Of a stretch of 30,341 bases of DNA, positions 1 through 7,911 are shown one piece after another; positions within the stretch are counted from its first letter, which is position 1, and each line of letters starts with the position of its first letter. The DNA lies in assembly GCA_018819175.1 (NCBI GenBank), contig JAHJQQ010000039.1, positions 1-30,341 on the forward strand, written 5' to 3'. This stretch comes from Gammaproteobacteria bacterium. GTDB taxonomy: Bacteria; Pseudomonadota; Gammaproteobacteria; Thiohalobacterales; Thiohalobacteraceae. The translations under genes were made by a program, and so were the position numbers. Under the pieces are notes generated by a model. That model saw only the letters and a list, made by a program, of their open reading frames with translations. It was not told the DNA's origin and did no database searches.

Positions 1-63
1 ACCATGCCGTGCGCGATAGGTTGCGTAGCTCTGACGAAAGATGTTTTGCAGTGTCGCGTCCAT
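1..63 (-). CDS. N-terminus of a possible IS91-family transposase (partial)
   Basis: Only the first 21 codons are in the window. The gene starts at an ATG at 63 on the minus strand and runs off the left edge. A very good ribosome binding site (GGAGGTG, about 4 nt before the ATG) supports a real start. The visible residues read MDATLQNIFRQSYATYRARH, then G. This resembles the first residues of IS91-type Y1 transposases, which open with a short helix of the form 'QEIF-Y--Y---H' before their zinc-binding region. The family call rests on this short stretch only. A mobile-element gene here would fit the degraded insertion-sequence material at the other side of the phosphatase block. It could equally be an unrelated protein. 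Confidence 0.45.
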   Translation of the reverse strand, partial: MDATLQNIFRQSYATYRARHG

Positions 64-613
64 GCGATCACCTCCTCTCTATAACAACACGCTGAGTTTA
101 CTGTAGCCCTGAACGCGTTCTCTTCCTTCTATTTGTGCAACAGGTAATTAGTCGGAGACTATGTTTTCTGAAATAGACGGAGGCTGTCTATCACGTAAAA
201 CGCTATTTGATGTATATATCGGATTAACTGTTTTTGTCGGTGCCGTCGTAGGCACAACTGTGTCTGGCAGGGCTGCCGCTTTTTGTCCTGTGTTTTTGGT
301 ATAAGCATTTCTATATCCTTGAAAAAAAACGGCCTGCGGTCGATGCTGATGCCATGCTAGCGTAATCCGGTTTGGGCGTACAGATAGCGATGCATGCGAG
401 GTTGTTCGGTCGCAATCTCAGTGACTATCAAATTGCAAAAGGCAGCCTGATGGTAGGGTGCTGCGCGGTTAAACGCCAGTTCCATGGCATGGCTCGCACA
501 CGACCGCTCTTGACGTATTCCAGCCGTCCAGTCCACTCAATTTTTGATTGATGCCTAGGGCGGCTTCTCGCCGGCTGCAGTCATCTTACCCCTCTAACCG
601 CCAAGTCAGCTCT
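64..613. other. Intergenic region with no convincing gene
   Basis: About 550 bases without a clear gene. A 59-codon open frame on the minus strand (357-536, GTG start) ends in a fairly protein-like stretch (HQAAFCNLIVTEIATEQPRM, then HRYLYAQTGLR and a TAG stop). It has no ribosome binding site and I do not recognise it; it may be the tail of a lost gene. The stretch 160-330 is AT-richer than the rest of the window. Confidence 0.4.
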
Positions 614-790
614 CATGGTTAAAGAGTCATTCAACAGCAACCTTTATTCTACCCAACCCGGACATCACCCCATCGACCCTGTCCGGCTTTATTTCGTCTT
701 TTGGAATGAGGCTATGGACTCCACATGCGTGGCATGCGGAAACATACCCATCACGTCCGCAATCGTACCCCGAGCGTTCGCAAGATAATG
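614..790 (-). pseudogene. Remnant of the rlmD 3' end plus 3' flank
   Basis: This segment is a diverged copy of 17119-17262, the last codons and 3' flank of the intact rlmD. On the minus strand, the frame ending in TAA at 689-691 reads MFPHATHVESIASFQKTK. The real RlmD ends in MFPHTTHVESIALFQKTK. Over the last 22 codons, 18 residues match. The similarity continues past the stop for roughly 75 bases (both share CATTCAACAGCAACCT and a CACCCCATC block). It fades a little inside the coding part, near 763. The frame stays open to about 800 but no longer resembles RlmD. There is no start and no catalytic domain, so it is not a functional gene. It may be a displaced attachment-site copy left by island insertion. 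Confidence 0.8.
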
Positions 791-815
791 GGTGATAAAG
801 GTGAATACCTTTCCG

Positions 816-1499
816 TCAGGGATCTGGGAAACCCTCGACGACTTTGCGCTCCAGGTCATTAACGGACATCGTCAATTCGACCGCATCAGGATTCCCAAAA
901 ATACCGGGCGCCAACTCGACCTTGATGGACTCGGGATTCTTCAACCACGAGGGTGAACCAATGACACGCAGGGTGAAGGTTTGTTGAGAACCCGGCGCCA
1001 GAGTGAACTGACCGGGTATCAATGACTGGTTGGTATAATGCTCGCCCTTATTATCCGTAACCTTGATGCGCGCCAACGCGCTATTGTCTATCGTCACGCC
1101 TTTGTCGGCCAGGGGCGAGAGGTCAACCTGAAGATTAAAAACCGTTTGTGTTTCGGTACGGATGTTCTTGAAGTTTTTTTCCTGATGCGTTTCGACAACG
1201 GCGCTTTGTAGCGTGATGTCGGTGGTCTCGGTCCGGGCCTTTGTTTTCGTCGTGAGCGGTACGTTGCCTATATATTCCCAGGTATTGTCCTCTTTGAGCC
1301 GCACTCGGCGACCATCCGGCATATTTGCGTAACGGTCATTGGACTGGAATTCCCAGGTACCGTTGTCCTTCAGCAGCACTTCGCGTCCGTCATCGCTGAT
1401 GGCCTCCTGAGCGGCGAAAACCCCGGGGCTGTTCAACAGGATTGACAGGTGGACGATGGCAGTGCCGATAAGTGAAGAAAATGCGTGGTTACGAACCAT
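816..1499 (-). CDS. Secreted protein with two DG-R-V-L-DNGTWEY motifs
   Basis: A 227-residue protein of unknown function. An upstream in-frame ATG at 1571 would add 24 residues. I prefer the ATG at 1499 because it puts a normal signal peptide at the N-terminus (hydrophobic core about residues 8-28, then FAAQ). A weak AAAGGG lies about 10 nt upstream. The mature part begins with two short repeats, DDGREVLLKDNGTWEF (36-51) and PDGRRVRLKEDNTWEY (61-76). Such motifs occur in several small families of secreted bacterial proteins of unknown function, for example DUF3157-like ones. The rest looks like an all-beta domain, with a stretch typical of intracellular-adhesion-like folds. The gene is convergent with the rlmD remnant and divergent from the PEP-CTERM-like gene. 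Confidence 0.7.
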   Translation of the reverse strand: MVRNHAFSSLIGTAIVHLSILLNSPGVFAAQEAISDDGREVLLKDNGTWEFQSNDRYANMPDGRRVRLKEDNTWEYIGNVPLTTKTKARTETTDITLQSAVVETHQEKNFKNIRTETQTVFNLQVDLSPLADKGVTIDNSALARIKVTDNKGEHYTNQSLIPGQFTLAPGSQQTFTLRVIGSPSWLKNPESIKVELAPGIFGNPDAVELTMSVNDLERKVVEGFPDP

Positions 1500-1890
1500 T
1501 GTTGAAAAGCCCTTTTGAACTTGTGAAACACTCACGTCGTGTATAGGCAGAATAACCGCCCATTTTCTCAATGGTCAACGAAAATCGCTGGATATTGGCG
1601 AGCGCGGCAGGAGAGCTGCGCCGTAACGAGTCTGACACCCATTGGTTTCCGTCGCGCGCACTTTCCGCATTGCGGTGAATGATAAACGCTGGAATTATTG
1701 CGTCTGCACTGTCCGGCAGTTTCAATGCCGCAACCGTGGTGGGGCTGGCCGCCGGCAGCTACCAGTTCCAGATCGCCGGCGGTGATTTCCTGGACAGCAA
1801 GTGTCGGCAACGGGGCTCGATAACCCGTCTAATTTCATTTTCTGACAAATCTCCAGAACACAACAAGGCTGAATTACAAGGAAGCGCATT
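1500..1890. other. Intergenic region with a possible gene fragment
   Basis: It lies between two divergent genes and should hold both promoters. A plus-strand frame (1679-1894) contains the stretch VVGLAAGSYQFQIAGGDFLD, which looks like part of a secreted beta-rich protein. The frame then runs into unrelated sequence and has no ribosome binding site. I read it as a possible fragment and do not call it a gene. Confidence 0.35.
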
Positions 1891-2388
1891 ATGAAACTGA
1901 ACAACACCTCACTCGGCGCGCTGTTCGCGCTGTGCCTGTGCAGCGGCGCACTCAACGCCGCCACCGTGCCCTACAGCTTCGATGTCGACGTCGATTCCGG
2001 GCCGCGCAACGGCAATCTGTACAGTGGCGATTTCAGCTATGACGACGCGACCCTGACCGGATTCGGTGAGGAATATGTGGCGCTGGACAGTTTCAATTTC
2101 AGCTTCGAAAGCAACGCGCTCACGCTCGTTGACGATACCTTTGCCGAGGCTGTGTTCTACGACGGCGACTTCCTGGGTATCAGCTACAATGCGGCGACGA
2201 CGGATTTTTCCGTATCGTTCATTCCCGGCTTCTTCGATCTGAGCGAGGCCTATTTCGCCTACGATCTGGCGGGCGACGCCGGCTTTGGTACGCTGAACGT
2301 CACCGCCGTGCCCGTGCCCGCCGCGCTGCCGTTGCTGCTTTCGGGGTTGGGCTTATTCGGTCTGCAGCGGCGCCGACGCAGCCTATAG
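1891..2388 (+). CDS. PEP-CTERM-like (VPLPA-type) sorted exported protein
   Basis: A 165-residue protein with an N-terminal signal peptide (MKLNNTSLGALFALCLCSGA, cleavage near ALNA-ATV). The mature part is acidic and rich in Asp, Phe, Tyr and Ser. The C-terminus is a sorting signal: VPVPAALPLLLSGLGLFGL followed by QRRRRS. This matches the VPLPA variant of PEP-CTERM tails, with a VPxPAA motif, a hydrophobic helix and an Arg cluster. In that system an exosortase (EpsH family) cleaves the tail and the protein usually goes to the surface or matrix. No exosortase is in this window. The start has a good ribosome binding site (AAGGAAG). The function of the body of the protein is unknown. A strong inverted repeat follows the stop. 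Confidence 0.85.
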   Translation: MKLNNTSLGALFALCLCSGALNAATVPYSFDVDVDSGPRNGNLYSGDFSYDDATLTGFGEEYVALDSFNFSFESNALTLVDDTFAEAVFYDGDFLGISYNAATTDFSVSFIPGFFDLSEAYFAYDLAGDAGFGTLNVTAVPVPAALPLLLSGLGLFGLQRRRRSL

Positions 2389-2399
2389 GCTTTTGTCAT

Positions 2400-2428
2400 A
2401 AGGGGTGGCAGCCGCGATGCCACCCCTT
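2400..2428. terminator. 11-bp perfect hairpin after the PEP-CTERM gene
   Basis: AAGGGGTGGCA (2400-2410) and its exact complement (2418-2428) enclose a 7-nt loop, 12 bases after the stop. There is no T-tract, so it may act as a weak terminator or a 3'-end stabiliser. Confidence 0.5.
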
Positions 2429-2498
2429 GTGGCCGAGGATGCCCGGTATCAACGACAACCAACGATATACTTCGATCCCTCATCTTCCACCCGTCTCC

Positions 2499-2555
2499 CT
2501 GTAAGAAAAATTTCACCTGCCAGTCAACGTTCCGCAACCGGTGCTGATGGATAGT
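2499..2555 (+). promoter_or_regulatory. Degenerate Pho-box array upstream of the 5'-nucleotidase
   Basis: Four 7-mers sit exactly 11 bp apart: CTGTAAG (2499), ATTTCAC (2510), CAGTCAA (2521) and CCGCAAC (2532). Against the PhoB half-site CTGTCAT/C they match at 5, 5, 5 and 4 positions. A possible -10, GATAGT (2550-2555), lies 11 bp after the last one. The spacing is right, but the half-sites are weak individually. Confidence 0.45.
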
Positions 2556-2596
2556 CAGACCTTGTCATCATGCACTCACCACGGAGGTATCCCCGC

Positions 2597-4558
2597 ATGC
2601 GCCACCGCCTATTGTTCGCCAGCCTGTTCGCCGCCGGCCTGACCGGTCTTGCCGCCACCGCCCCCACCTATGCCGGAAGTTGGGAAGAGGAATATGACGA
2701 AGGCATTCCCCATGCCAAGGCGTTCAAGCATTTCCGCCAGTTCCGCGAGTGTCTGGAATCGCGCCGCAGTCGGCTGCAGATCCTGCACAGCTCCGATAAC
2801 GAATCCTCGTTCCAGGACCCGAATACCCTGGAACCGAAAATCCTCAACTATGCCGCGATCGAGAGCGGACTGGAGCAGGTGGCGCGTGAGGAATGTATCC
2901 CGACGCTGCATCTGACCGCCGGTGACCATACCATTCCCGGTCCGTTCTATCAGGCCGCTGCCGAAGTGCCCGAACTCGGGGCGCCCGGCCTGGGCGACAT
3001 CGCCATCTACAACGCCATGGGTCTGAAAGCCAATGGCATGGGTAATCACGAGTTCGACGGCGGCATCAACGATTTTGCGCGCATGGTCGATGCCGCGAAC
3101 TATCCCTTCATTGCCGCGAACCTCGACTTCAGTCAGGTGCAACTCGACGCGGGCACGCCCGCGATCGAGATCGGTCCTGATGCGCGGGCCTGCTACTTCA
3201 GCCGCGGCAAGGTCGTCAAGAGCTGCTGGGTGCTGATCGGCGGACAGCCGGTCGGCCTGATCGGGCGCGCGCCGGCGGATTTCTTCAACGTCATCTCCGA
3301 CCCGATCAATACACTGCCCGGCCTGGACTTCGTCGGCGGACGTGATCCGCTCACGAACCAGCCGCTGGTGTCGGCGGTTGATCAGGTACTGGAGCAGGTC
3401 GATCTGTTGGAGGCACGCGGCATCAAGCGCATCATCCTGGTCGATCATGCCCAGGACTTCACCGCCGATCCGCTCTCGACCAGTCTGTTGCGCGGCATCG
3501 ATGTGATCGTTGCGGCCGGTTCGACCGGCTTCATGGCGCAGCCGGTCGCGCAGGGACCGTACAGCCTGCTGCGTGACGGCGATACCGCCCAGGCGGACTA
3601 TCCGACCTGGCGTGTCGACAGTCAGGGCAACACGGTATTGGTTATCAACAGCGACCAGCAATACCGTTACGTCGGTAATCTGATCGTGAGCTTCGACCGC
3701 TATGGTCATATCGCAGATGTCGACGGTCGCAGCGGCCCGGTGGCGACCACTGCCGAGGCGATCGACGAACTGAGCACGGTCCTGGGCACCGCAGTGCAGA
3801 CGCCGGCGAAGGTGATCGAGATCTATGACTCGATTCAGCAGACGCCCTTGATTCAGGATGCCTTCGCTGTGATCGGCACCACCAGTGCGCCGTTGAACGG
3901 CAATCGTGCCGATGTGCGCAGCCGCGAAACCAATCTGGGTCGTCTGGCCGCCGATTCAACCCTGTGGTTCGCGCAAACGAACTATCCGTCGATCGCGGTC
4001 GATATCGCGCTCAAGAATGGCGGCGGTATCCGCGACACCATCCAGGGGCCGAGTATCATCCGTCTCACCGTCGAAGCGGCGCTGGCGTTCGACAATCAAC
4101 TGGCGATTCTCGAAATGACCGGTGACCAGCTGCTGGCGGCAATGGAAAACGCGGTCAGCCGCGTGCCCGCGCTCGATGGCCGCTTCCCGCAGATCGCCGG
4201 CATGCAGCTGGAGTTCGACGCCAGTCAGCCCGGCGTTCAGGGATTGGCCAGCCTGAGCAGCGCCTCGCGCGTGCGCAATCTGACCATCACCCGCGCCAAC
4301 GGTGATGTGGTCGCATTGGTCACCGGCGGCGTCGTGAATACCGCGGCCCTCGGCGAGACCTTCGTCATGGCCACCAACGACTTCCTGTCGACCGGCGGTG
4401 ACGGCTATGCGGCCCTGGCGGCGGCGACCAAACTGGCTACCACCAGCAGCGGCGAGCAGCAGATCCTGGAAGACTATATTCAGAGCTTCCTCGGCGGCAG
4501 TGTGAATCTGCCGGAACCGCTGCTTGATCCGCGCGTGGTTCAGATAGCGATACCCTGA
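2597..4558 (+). CDS. Periplasmic 5'-nucleotidase family metallophosphatase
   Basis: A 653-residue secreted enzyme of the UshA/5'-nucleotidase family. It probably releases phosphate from nucleotides or similar phosphoesters in the periplasm. I chose the ATG at 2597 because GGAGG lies 9 nt upstream and a clean signal peptide follows (cut near TYA-GSW). An ATG at 2570 would place charged residues before it. Domain 1 (about 58-380) is the metallophosphatase: ILHSSDNES (62-70), LTAGDH (106-111), GNHEFD (149-154) and VDHAQ (282-286). Domain 2 (about 400-640) is the substrate-binding domain: RSRETNLGRLAAD (441-453), NGGGIRD (474-480) and TNDFLSTGGDGY near the end. Oddities: the usual NDxH motif reads SDNE, and the usual GHxH near 308 reads GSTG. 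So part of the second metal site differs from UshA. A related variant group has Glu in place of the first His. Confidence 0.85.
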   Translation: MRHRLLFASLFAAGLTGLAATAPTYAGSWEEEYDEGIPHAKAFKHFRQFRECLESRRSRLQILHSSDNESSFQDPNTLEPKILNYAAIESGLEQVAREECIPTLHLTAGDHTIPGPFYQAAAEVPELGAPGLGDIAIYNAMGLKANGMGNHEFDGGINDFARMVDAANYPFIAANLDFSQVQLDAGTPAIEIGPDARACYFSRGKVVKSCWVLIGGQPVGLIGRAPADFFNVISDPINTLPGLDFVGGRDPLTNQPLVSAVDQVLEQVDLLEARGIKRIILVDHAQDFTADPLSTSLLRGIDVIVAAGSTGFMAQPVAQGPYSLLRDGDTAQADYPTWRVDSQGNTVLVINSDQQYRYVGNLIVSFDRYGHIADVDGRSGPVATTAEAIDELSTVLGTAVQTPAKVIEIYDSIQQTPLIQDAFAVIGTTSAPLNGNRADVRSRETNLGRLAADSTLWFAQTNYPSIAVDIALKNGGGIRDTIQGPSIIRLTVEAALAFDNQLAILEMTGDQLLAAMENAVSRVPALDGRFPQIAGMQLEFDASQPGVQGLASLSSASRVRNLTITRANGDVVALVTGGVVNTAALGETFVMATNDFLSTGGDGYAALAAATKLATTSSGEQQILEDYIQSFLGGSVNLPEPLLDPRVVQIAIP

Positions 4559-4606
4559 CGAACAAGGCCGGCAGAGTCCGGCCGAAACGGTGGAACGACG
4601 GCGTCT

Positions 4607-4632
4607 GGCACCTGTGTGACAGGCGCCGTTTT
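4607..4632 (+). terminator. Rho-independent terminator after the 5'-nucleotidase gene
   Basis: GGCACCTGT (4607-4615) pairs with ACAGGCGCC (4619-4627), with one A-C mismatch, and is followed by GTTTT. A smaller hairpin, GGCCGG/CCGGCC, sits just before it (4567-4583). Confidence 0.75.
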
Positions 4633-4650
4633 CCGTTCACCTGTACGCGT

Positions 4651-4679
4651 TCGTAACTATGCGTACTGCAACCGTGCAT
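4651..4679 (+). promoter_or_regulatory. Weak 11-bp-periodic array before the metallophosphoesterase
   Basis: TCGTAAC (4651), CGTACTG (4662) and CGTGCAT (4673) are spaced at exactly 11 bp. The first and third match the PhoB half-site at 4 of 7 positions each. The pattern resembles the array before the phosphodiesterase gene (CCGTAAC, then 22 bp later CGTACAC). No convincing -10 was found, so this is tentative. Confidence 0.25.
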
Positions 4680-4755
4680 TAACCATAGCTTCATATCGAG
4701 GTCACAACACCCCGCTAGCCTGGAGCCCACTCGAGTACAGCCATGGGAGGGCGGC

Positions 4756-5781
4756 ATGAATAAAACACAATTGACGACCGTTGCATTGGTCGGCGCGTTG
4801 CTGCTGGCAACGGTCAGTGCGCAGGCCGAGCGTGAGGAAAAGTATTCGCGCGGGCAGGGCACGTTCGAATTCGCGTTGATCGGTGATACACCCTATTTCA
4901 ACAACGTCGATCCCGGCGCCGACTACCCGCCTTTCGATCATCTGGTCGAGGACATCAATCGCAATCGCAAACTCCAATGGGTCATGCACGCAGGCGACAT
5001 CAAGAACGGCTCGACCGAGTGCAGCGATGCCTTGTTCCATGATCGCCTGGCGCGATTCAGCCATATCGAAAAGCCGCTGATCTACACGCCCGGCGACAAC
5101 GAATGGACGGACTGTCACCGCATCAACAACGGTCAGTATCAGCCGCTGGAACGTCTGGCCAGACTGCGTGAGCTGTTTTTCGCGGTACCGGGCATGACGC
5201 TGGGCGCAGTTCCCATGCAGGTCGAGAGTCAGGCGCAGACGCCCGGTTACGAGGAATTTCCGGAAAACGTACGCTGGTCACATAACCGCGTCCTGTTTGC
5301 CACACTGCACATCGTCGGCAGCAACAACGCACTGGCCCCGTTCCAGAGCGGTACCAGCGCGGTCCGTACCCAGGCCGACGATGACGAGGTCGCGCGCCGC
5401 AACGCTGCCAATCTCGCCTGGCTCAACGCCACCTTCGATCAGGCCGAACGCGATCGGGCACCGGGCGTGCTGATCATGATTCAGGCGAATCCCGGTCTGG
5501 AGTTCGATCAGAGTGTCACCGATCGCTACGGCTTCGAGGACTTTCTGGCCATGCTGGAGCAGCGCACAGCCGCCTTCGGCGGGCCGGTCGTGCTCGCCCA
5601 CGGTGACTCGCATTATTTCCGCATCGACAAGCCACGCCTGTTAAATCAGGCATTCCTGCCGAACCTGACCCGCGTCGAAACCTTCGGTTCCGGCAATGTG
5701 CATTGGATACGCGTACAGGTCGATCCCCGCTCCGACAACGTCTTCCGCTTCCAACAGGAAATCGTCGAAAAGAACCGCTGA
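4756..5781 (+). CDS. Secreted calcineurin-like metallophosphoesterase
   Basis: A 341-residue exported phosphoesterase; the exact substrate cannot be told. The start has GGGAGGG 4 nt upstream. A signal peptide covers residues 1-24 (VSAQA-ERE). The metal-binding motifs appear in the expected order: IGDTPY (42-47), HAGDIK (78-83), PGDNEW (112-117) and AHGDSHYFRID (281-291). The last is a variant of the usual GHxH motif. The spacing of these motifs fits a compact single-domain enzyme with no substrate-binding second domain, unlike its upstream neighbour. It is bounded by terminators on both sides, so it is probably transcribed alone. Its place among other secreted phosphatases suggests a role in organic phosphate use. 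The chemistry is well supported; the biological substrate is inferred. Confidence 0.85.
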   Translation: MNKTQLTTVALVGALLLATVSAQAEREEKYSRGQGTFEFALIGDTPYFNNVDPGADYPPFDHLVEDINRNRKLQWVMHAGDIKNGSTECSDALFHDRLARFSHIEKPLIYTPGDNEWTDCHRINNGQYQPLERLARLRELFFAVPGMTLGAVPMQVESQAQTPGYEEFPENVRWSHNRVLFATLHIVGSNNALAPFQSGTSAVRTQADDDEVARRNAANLAWLNATFDQAERDRAPGVLIMIQANPGLEFDQSVTDRYGFEDFLAMLEQRTAAFGGPVVLAHGDSHYFRIDKPRLLNQAFLPNLTRVETFGSGNVHWIRVQVDPRSDNVFRFQQEIVEKNR

Positions 5782-5813
5782 GGCGGTAATATCCGCGCTC
5801 GATGCGTGGAGCC

Positions 5814-5846
5814 AGGCCGGATCGCGCAACTCGATCCGGCCTTTTT
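5814..5846 (+). terminator. Strong Rho-independent terminator
   Basis: AGGCCGGATCG (5814-5824) pairs perfectly with CGATCCGGCCT (5832-5842) around a 7-nt loop, followed by a run of five T. It ends the metallophosphoesterase transcript. Confidence 0.93.
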
Positions 5847-5896
5847 ATTGATGGTATTCACTGCGCGCCGGCAGGCTGGAACCGCTGTTCAATTTT

Positions 5897-5941
5897 CCGT
5901 AACCCAATCTGCACATTGCGTACACAATCGCTGCATAGAGT
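5897..5941 (+). promoter_or_regulatory. Degenerate Pho-box-like array before the phosphodiesterase
   Basis: CCGTAAC (5897), TCTGCAC (5908), CGTACAC (5919) and GCTGCAT (5930) follow an exact 11-bp period. The best ones match the PhoB half-site at 5 and 4 of 7 positions. TAGAGT (5936-5941) lies exactly 10 bp after the third 7-mer, the spacing seen in the E. coli phoA promoter. The transcript leader would be about 130 nt. The pattern is suggestive but weak in sequence. Confidence 0.4.
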
Positions 5942-6077
5942 ACGGCATGGGCTCGGCGAATCCCTGCATTGGCGACGACATGCCCAGGCCGATGCCGATA
6001 CGGTCGGCAGGGCATGGAGAACGGGAATGCAGCGGATCGCGAGAGGCGCCAACCACCCCAGGACAAAGGAGAGTCTC

Positions 6078-7403
6078 ATGCACTTTATCAATACCGCACT
6101 GGCCGCAACAATCGTGCTCGGCGCGACTTTCGCGTTCGCGGCACCGGTCTCCGCCGAGGAGCGTTCCGACATGGAATTTTCCCATAAGGACGACGGTCAT
6201 CACTATGGCGAACGGGTCCAGAATCACAAACTGGATCAGGGACACAGCGTTCAACTCGGACCGCGCCCCTTCTATCTCGTGGCGGACATGGACGACAGCC
6301 CGCTCAAGAAATCACTGCAGAAGTGCTCAAAGAGATCCTTTAAGCGGACCGACTTCTCCATCGGCCATCGCGGCGCGGCGATGCAGTTCCCGGAACACAC
6401 GCGGGAATCCTACGAGGCGGCCGCACGCATGGGTGCGGGCATCCTGGAATGCGACGTGACCTTCACCCAGGATCGCGAACTGGTATGCCGTCATTCCCAA
6501 TGCGATCTGCACACGACCACCAACATCCTCGCCATACCGGAACTGGCCACGAAGTGTTCGGTGCCGTTCCAGCCGGCGGTGATCGATCCGCTCACTGGCG
6601 CAACCATCACGCCGGCGCAGGCCCAATGCTGTACCAGCGACATCACCGTCGCTGAGTTCAAGACGCTGAAGGGCAAGATGGACGCATTCAATCCCGACGC
6701 GACGACCGTGGAGGCGTACATGAACGCCACGCCGGGCTGGCGCACCGATCTGTACACGGCGAAGGGTACGCTGCTCACACACCGGGAGAGTATCGAGTTG
6801 TTCAAGCGGTTGGGCACCAAGATGACGCCCGAACTGAAATCGCCGAGCGTGACGATGCCGTTCGACGGCGATTACACCCAGGAGGCTTACGCGCAGCAGA
6901 TGATCGACGAGTACAAGGCCGCCGGTATATCGGCCGACAAGGTGTTCGCCCAGTCGTTCAATCTCGGCGACGTGCTGTACTGGATCAATCACGAGCCGGA
7001 GTTCGGCCAGCAGACGGTCTTTCTGGACGATATCGACAGCATCAGCGAAGGCTATCCGTCACTCACGACCCTGCAGGTCCTGGCCAGTCAGGGCGTGAAC
7101 ATCATCGCACCGCCGATGTGGGCGCTGTTGGATGTCGATGCCCACAATCGCATCGTGCCGTCTGCCTATGCGGTCAATGCCAGGGCCGCCGGGCTTGATA
7201 TCATCACCTGGACGCTGGAACGCTCCGGCCTGCTCAAGACCGGCGGTGGCTGGTACTACCAGTCGGTCACCCCAGCCGTCAACAACGATGGCGACATGCT
7301 GGAGGCGCTCGACGTGCTGGCGCAGGACGTGGGCATCCGCGGCATCTTCTCCGATTGGCCGGCGACGGTGACCTACTATGCGAACTGCAAAGGCCTGAAG
7401 TGA
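6078..7403 (+). CDS. Secreted glycerophosphodiester phosphodiesterase
   Basis: A 441-residue exported enzyme of the GDPD/GlpQ family. It hydrolyses glycerophosphodiesters from degraded phospholipids to glycerol-3-phosphate and an alcohol. The frame is open much further upstream, but the ATG at 6078 has AAGGAGA 5-6 nt before it and starts a clean signal peptide (cut near PVSA-EER). The catalytic signature is clear: GHRG (96-99), PEHT (105-108), ECDVTFTQD (124-132), CRHS (137-140) and TPELKSP (250-256). These are the His pair and the metal-binding Glu/Asp residues of the family. The region 140-240 is a long, Cys-containing insertion, seen in larger periplasmic members. The first ~70 mature residues are unassigned. 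A terminator follows directly and another precedes the promoter region, so the gene is monocistronic. Confidence 0.92.
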   Translation: MHFINTALAATIVLGATFAFAAPVSAEERSDMEFSHKDDGHHYGERVQNHKLDQGHSVQLGPRPFYLVADMDDSPLKKSLQKCSKRSFKRTDFSIGHRGAAMQFPEHTRESYEAAARMGAGILECDVTFTQDRELVCRHSQCDLHTTTNILAIPELATKCSVPFQPAVIDPLTGATITPAQAQCCTSDITVAEFKTLKGKMDAFNPDATTVEAYMNATPGWRTDLYTAKGTLLTHRESIELFKRLGTKMTPELKSPSVTMPFDGDYTQEAYAQQMIDEYKAAGISADKVFAQSFNLGDVLYWINHEPEFGQQTVFLDDIDSISEGYPSLTTLQVLASQGVNIIAPPMWALLDVDAHNRIVPSAYAVNARAAGLDIITWTLERSGLLKTGGGWYYQSVTPAVNNDGDMLEALDVLAQDVGIRGIFSDWPATVTYYANCKGLK

Positions 7404-7426
7404 TACCGGCCTGAACCGGAGACGCG

Positions 7427-7453
7427 AAGGGCCGGTGCGAACCGGCCCTTTTT
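7427..7453 (+). terminator. Strong Rho-independent terminator
   Basis: AAGGGCCGGT (7427-7436) pairs perfectly with ACCGGCCCTT (7441-7450) around a GCGA tetraloop, followed by T's. It lies 24 bases after the phosphodiesterase stop. Confidence 0.93.
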
Positions 7454-7840
7454 CATTGCCGACTCCGGCGCCGTCTCTGCGGCTTCCGAGCCGTCGACCG
7501 AGACCTGAAGAATGTAATTCGAGGGTAATCTTCGACAGTACCGGAAGTGTTCGCCCGAGTATAAGAAGGATAAACGCCCTTTTTCCTCACCGATCAACAG
7601 ATCATTCACCCGTGAGAAGGGCAATACGCCCTACCGCCACTACGAATTCCAGCCTCATTCAGCCCCCACCATCAAAAAAAACCACCCTCAACGCCACCGC
7701 TTTCCGGCCCATCCCGGCCGACTGGCGAACTAATATTCGCCATATCTCATGTTCTGACTCCGATAATTTTGTTCTGCTAAATCCCCTGATAGACGCGCCT
7801 GTGGCTGTGATCGAACCGTAATGCAGAGAAGACAGGCGCT
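7454..7840. other. Non-coding stretch upstream of phoD
   Basis: About 390 bases without a convincing gene. The plus-strand frame through it (7435-7821) has no ribosome binding site and low-complexity, Pro/Arg/Ser-rich content. It overlaps the terminator. Part of it (7600-7700) is CA-rich. I see no repeat or RNA structure. Confidence 0.4.
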
Positions 7841-7874
7841 CATCCGTAAATCTGTCACATTGAACCGATATGCT
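7841..7874 (+). promoter_or_regulatory. Probable Pho promoter of phoD
   Basis: A perfect PhoB half-site, CTGTCAC (7852-7858), is preceded by the AT-rich spacer AAAT and a poor first half-site, CATCCGT (7841-7847). TATGCT (7869-7874) lies exactly 10 bp after the half-site, the same arrangement as in E. coli phoA. Confidence 0.6.
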
Positions 7875-7911
7875 GGTTTGAAACGCTCATCGTCACTCGT
7901 CGGAGGTCAGC

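Noticed and set aside
2609..3709. Long minus-strand open frame inside the 5'-nucleotidase gene
   Set aside because: It is antisense to a clear enzyme gene, has no start signal and no recognisable domain; a product of high GC codon bias.
4612..4622. GTGACAG before the metallophosphoesterase as a Pho half-site on the minus strand
   Set aside because: It is part of the stem and loop of the preceding terminator and has no partner at 11 bp.
7435..7821. Open frame of 128 codons before phoD
   Set aside because: It overlaps a terminator, has low-complexity content and no ribosome binding site.
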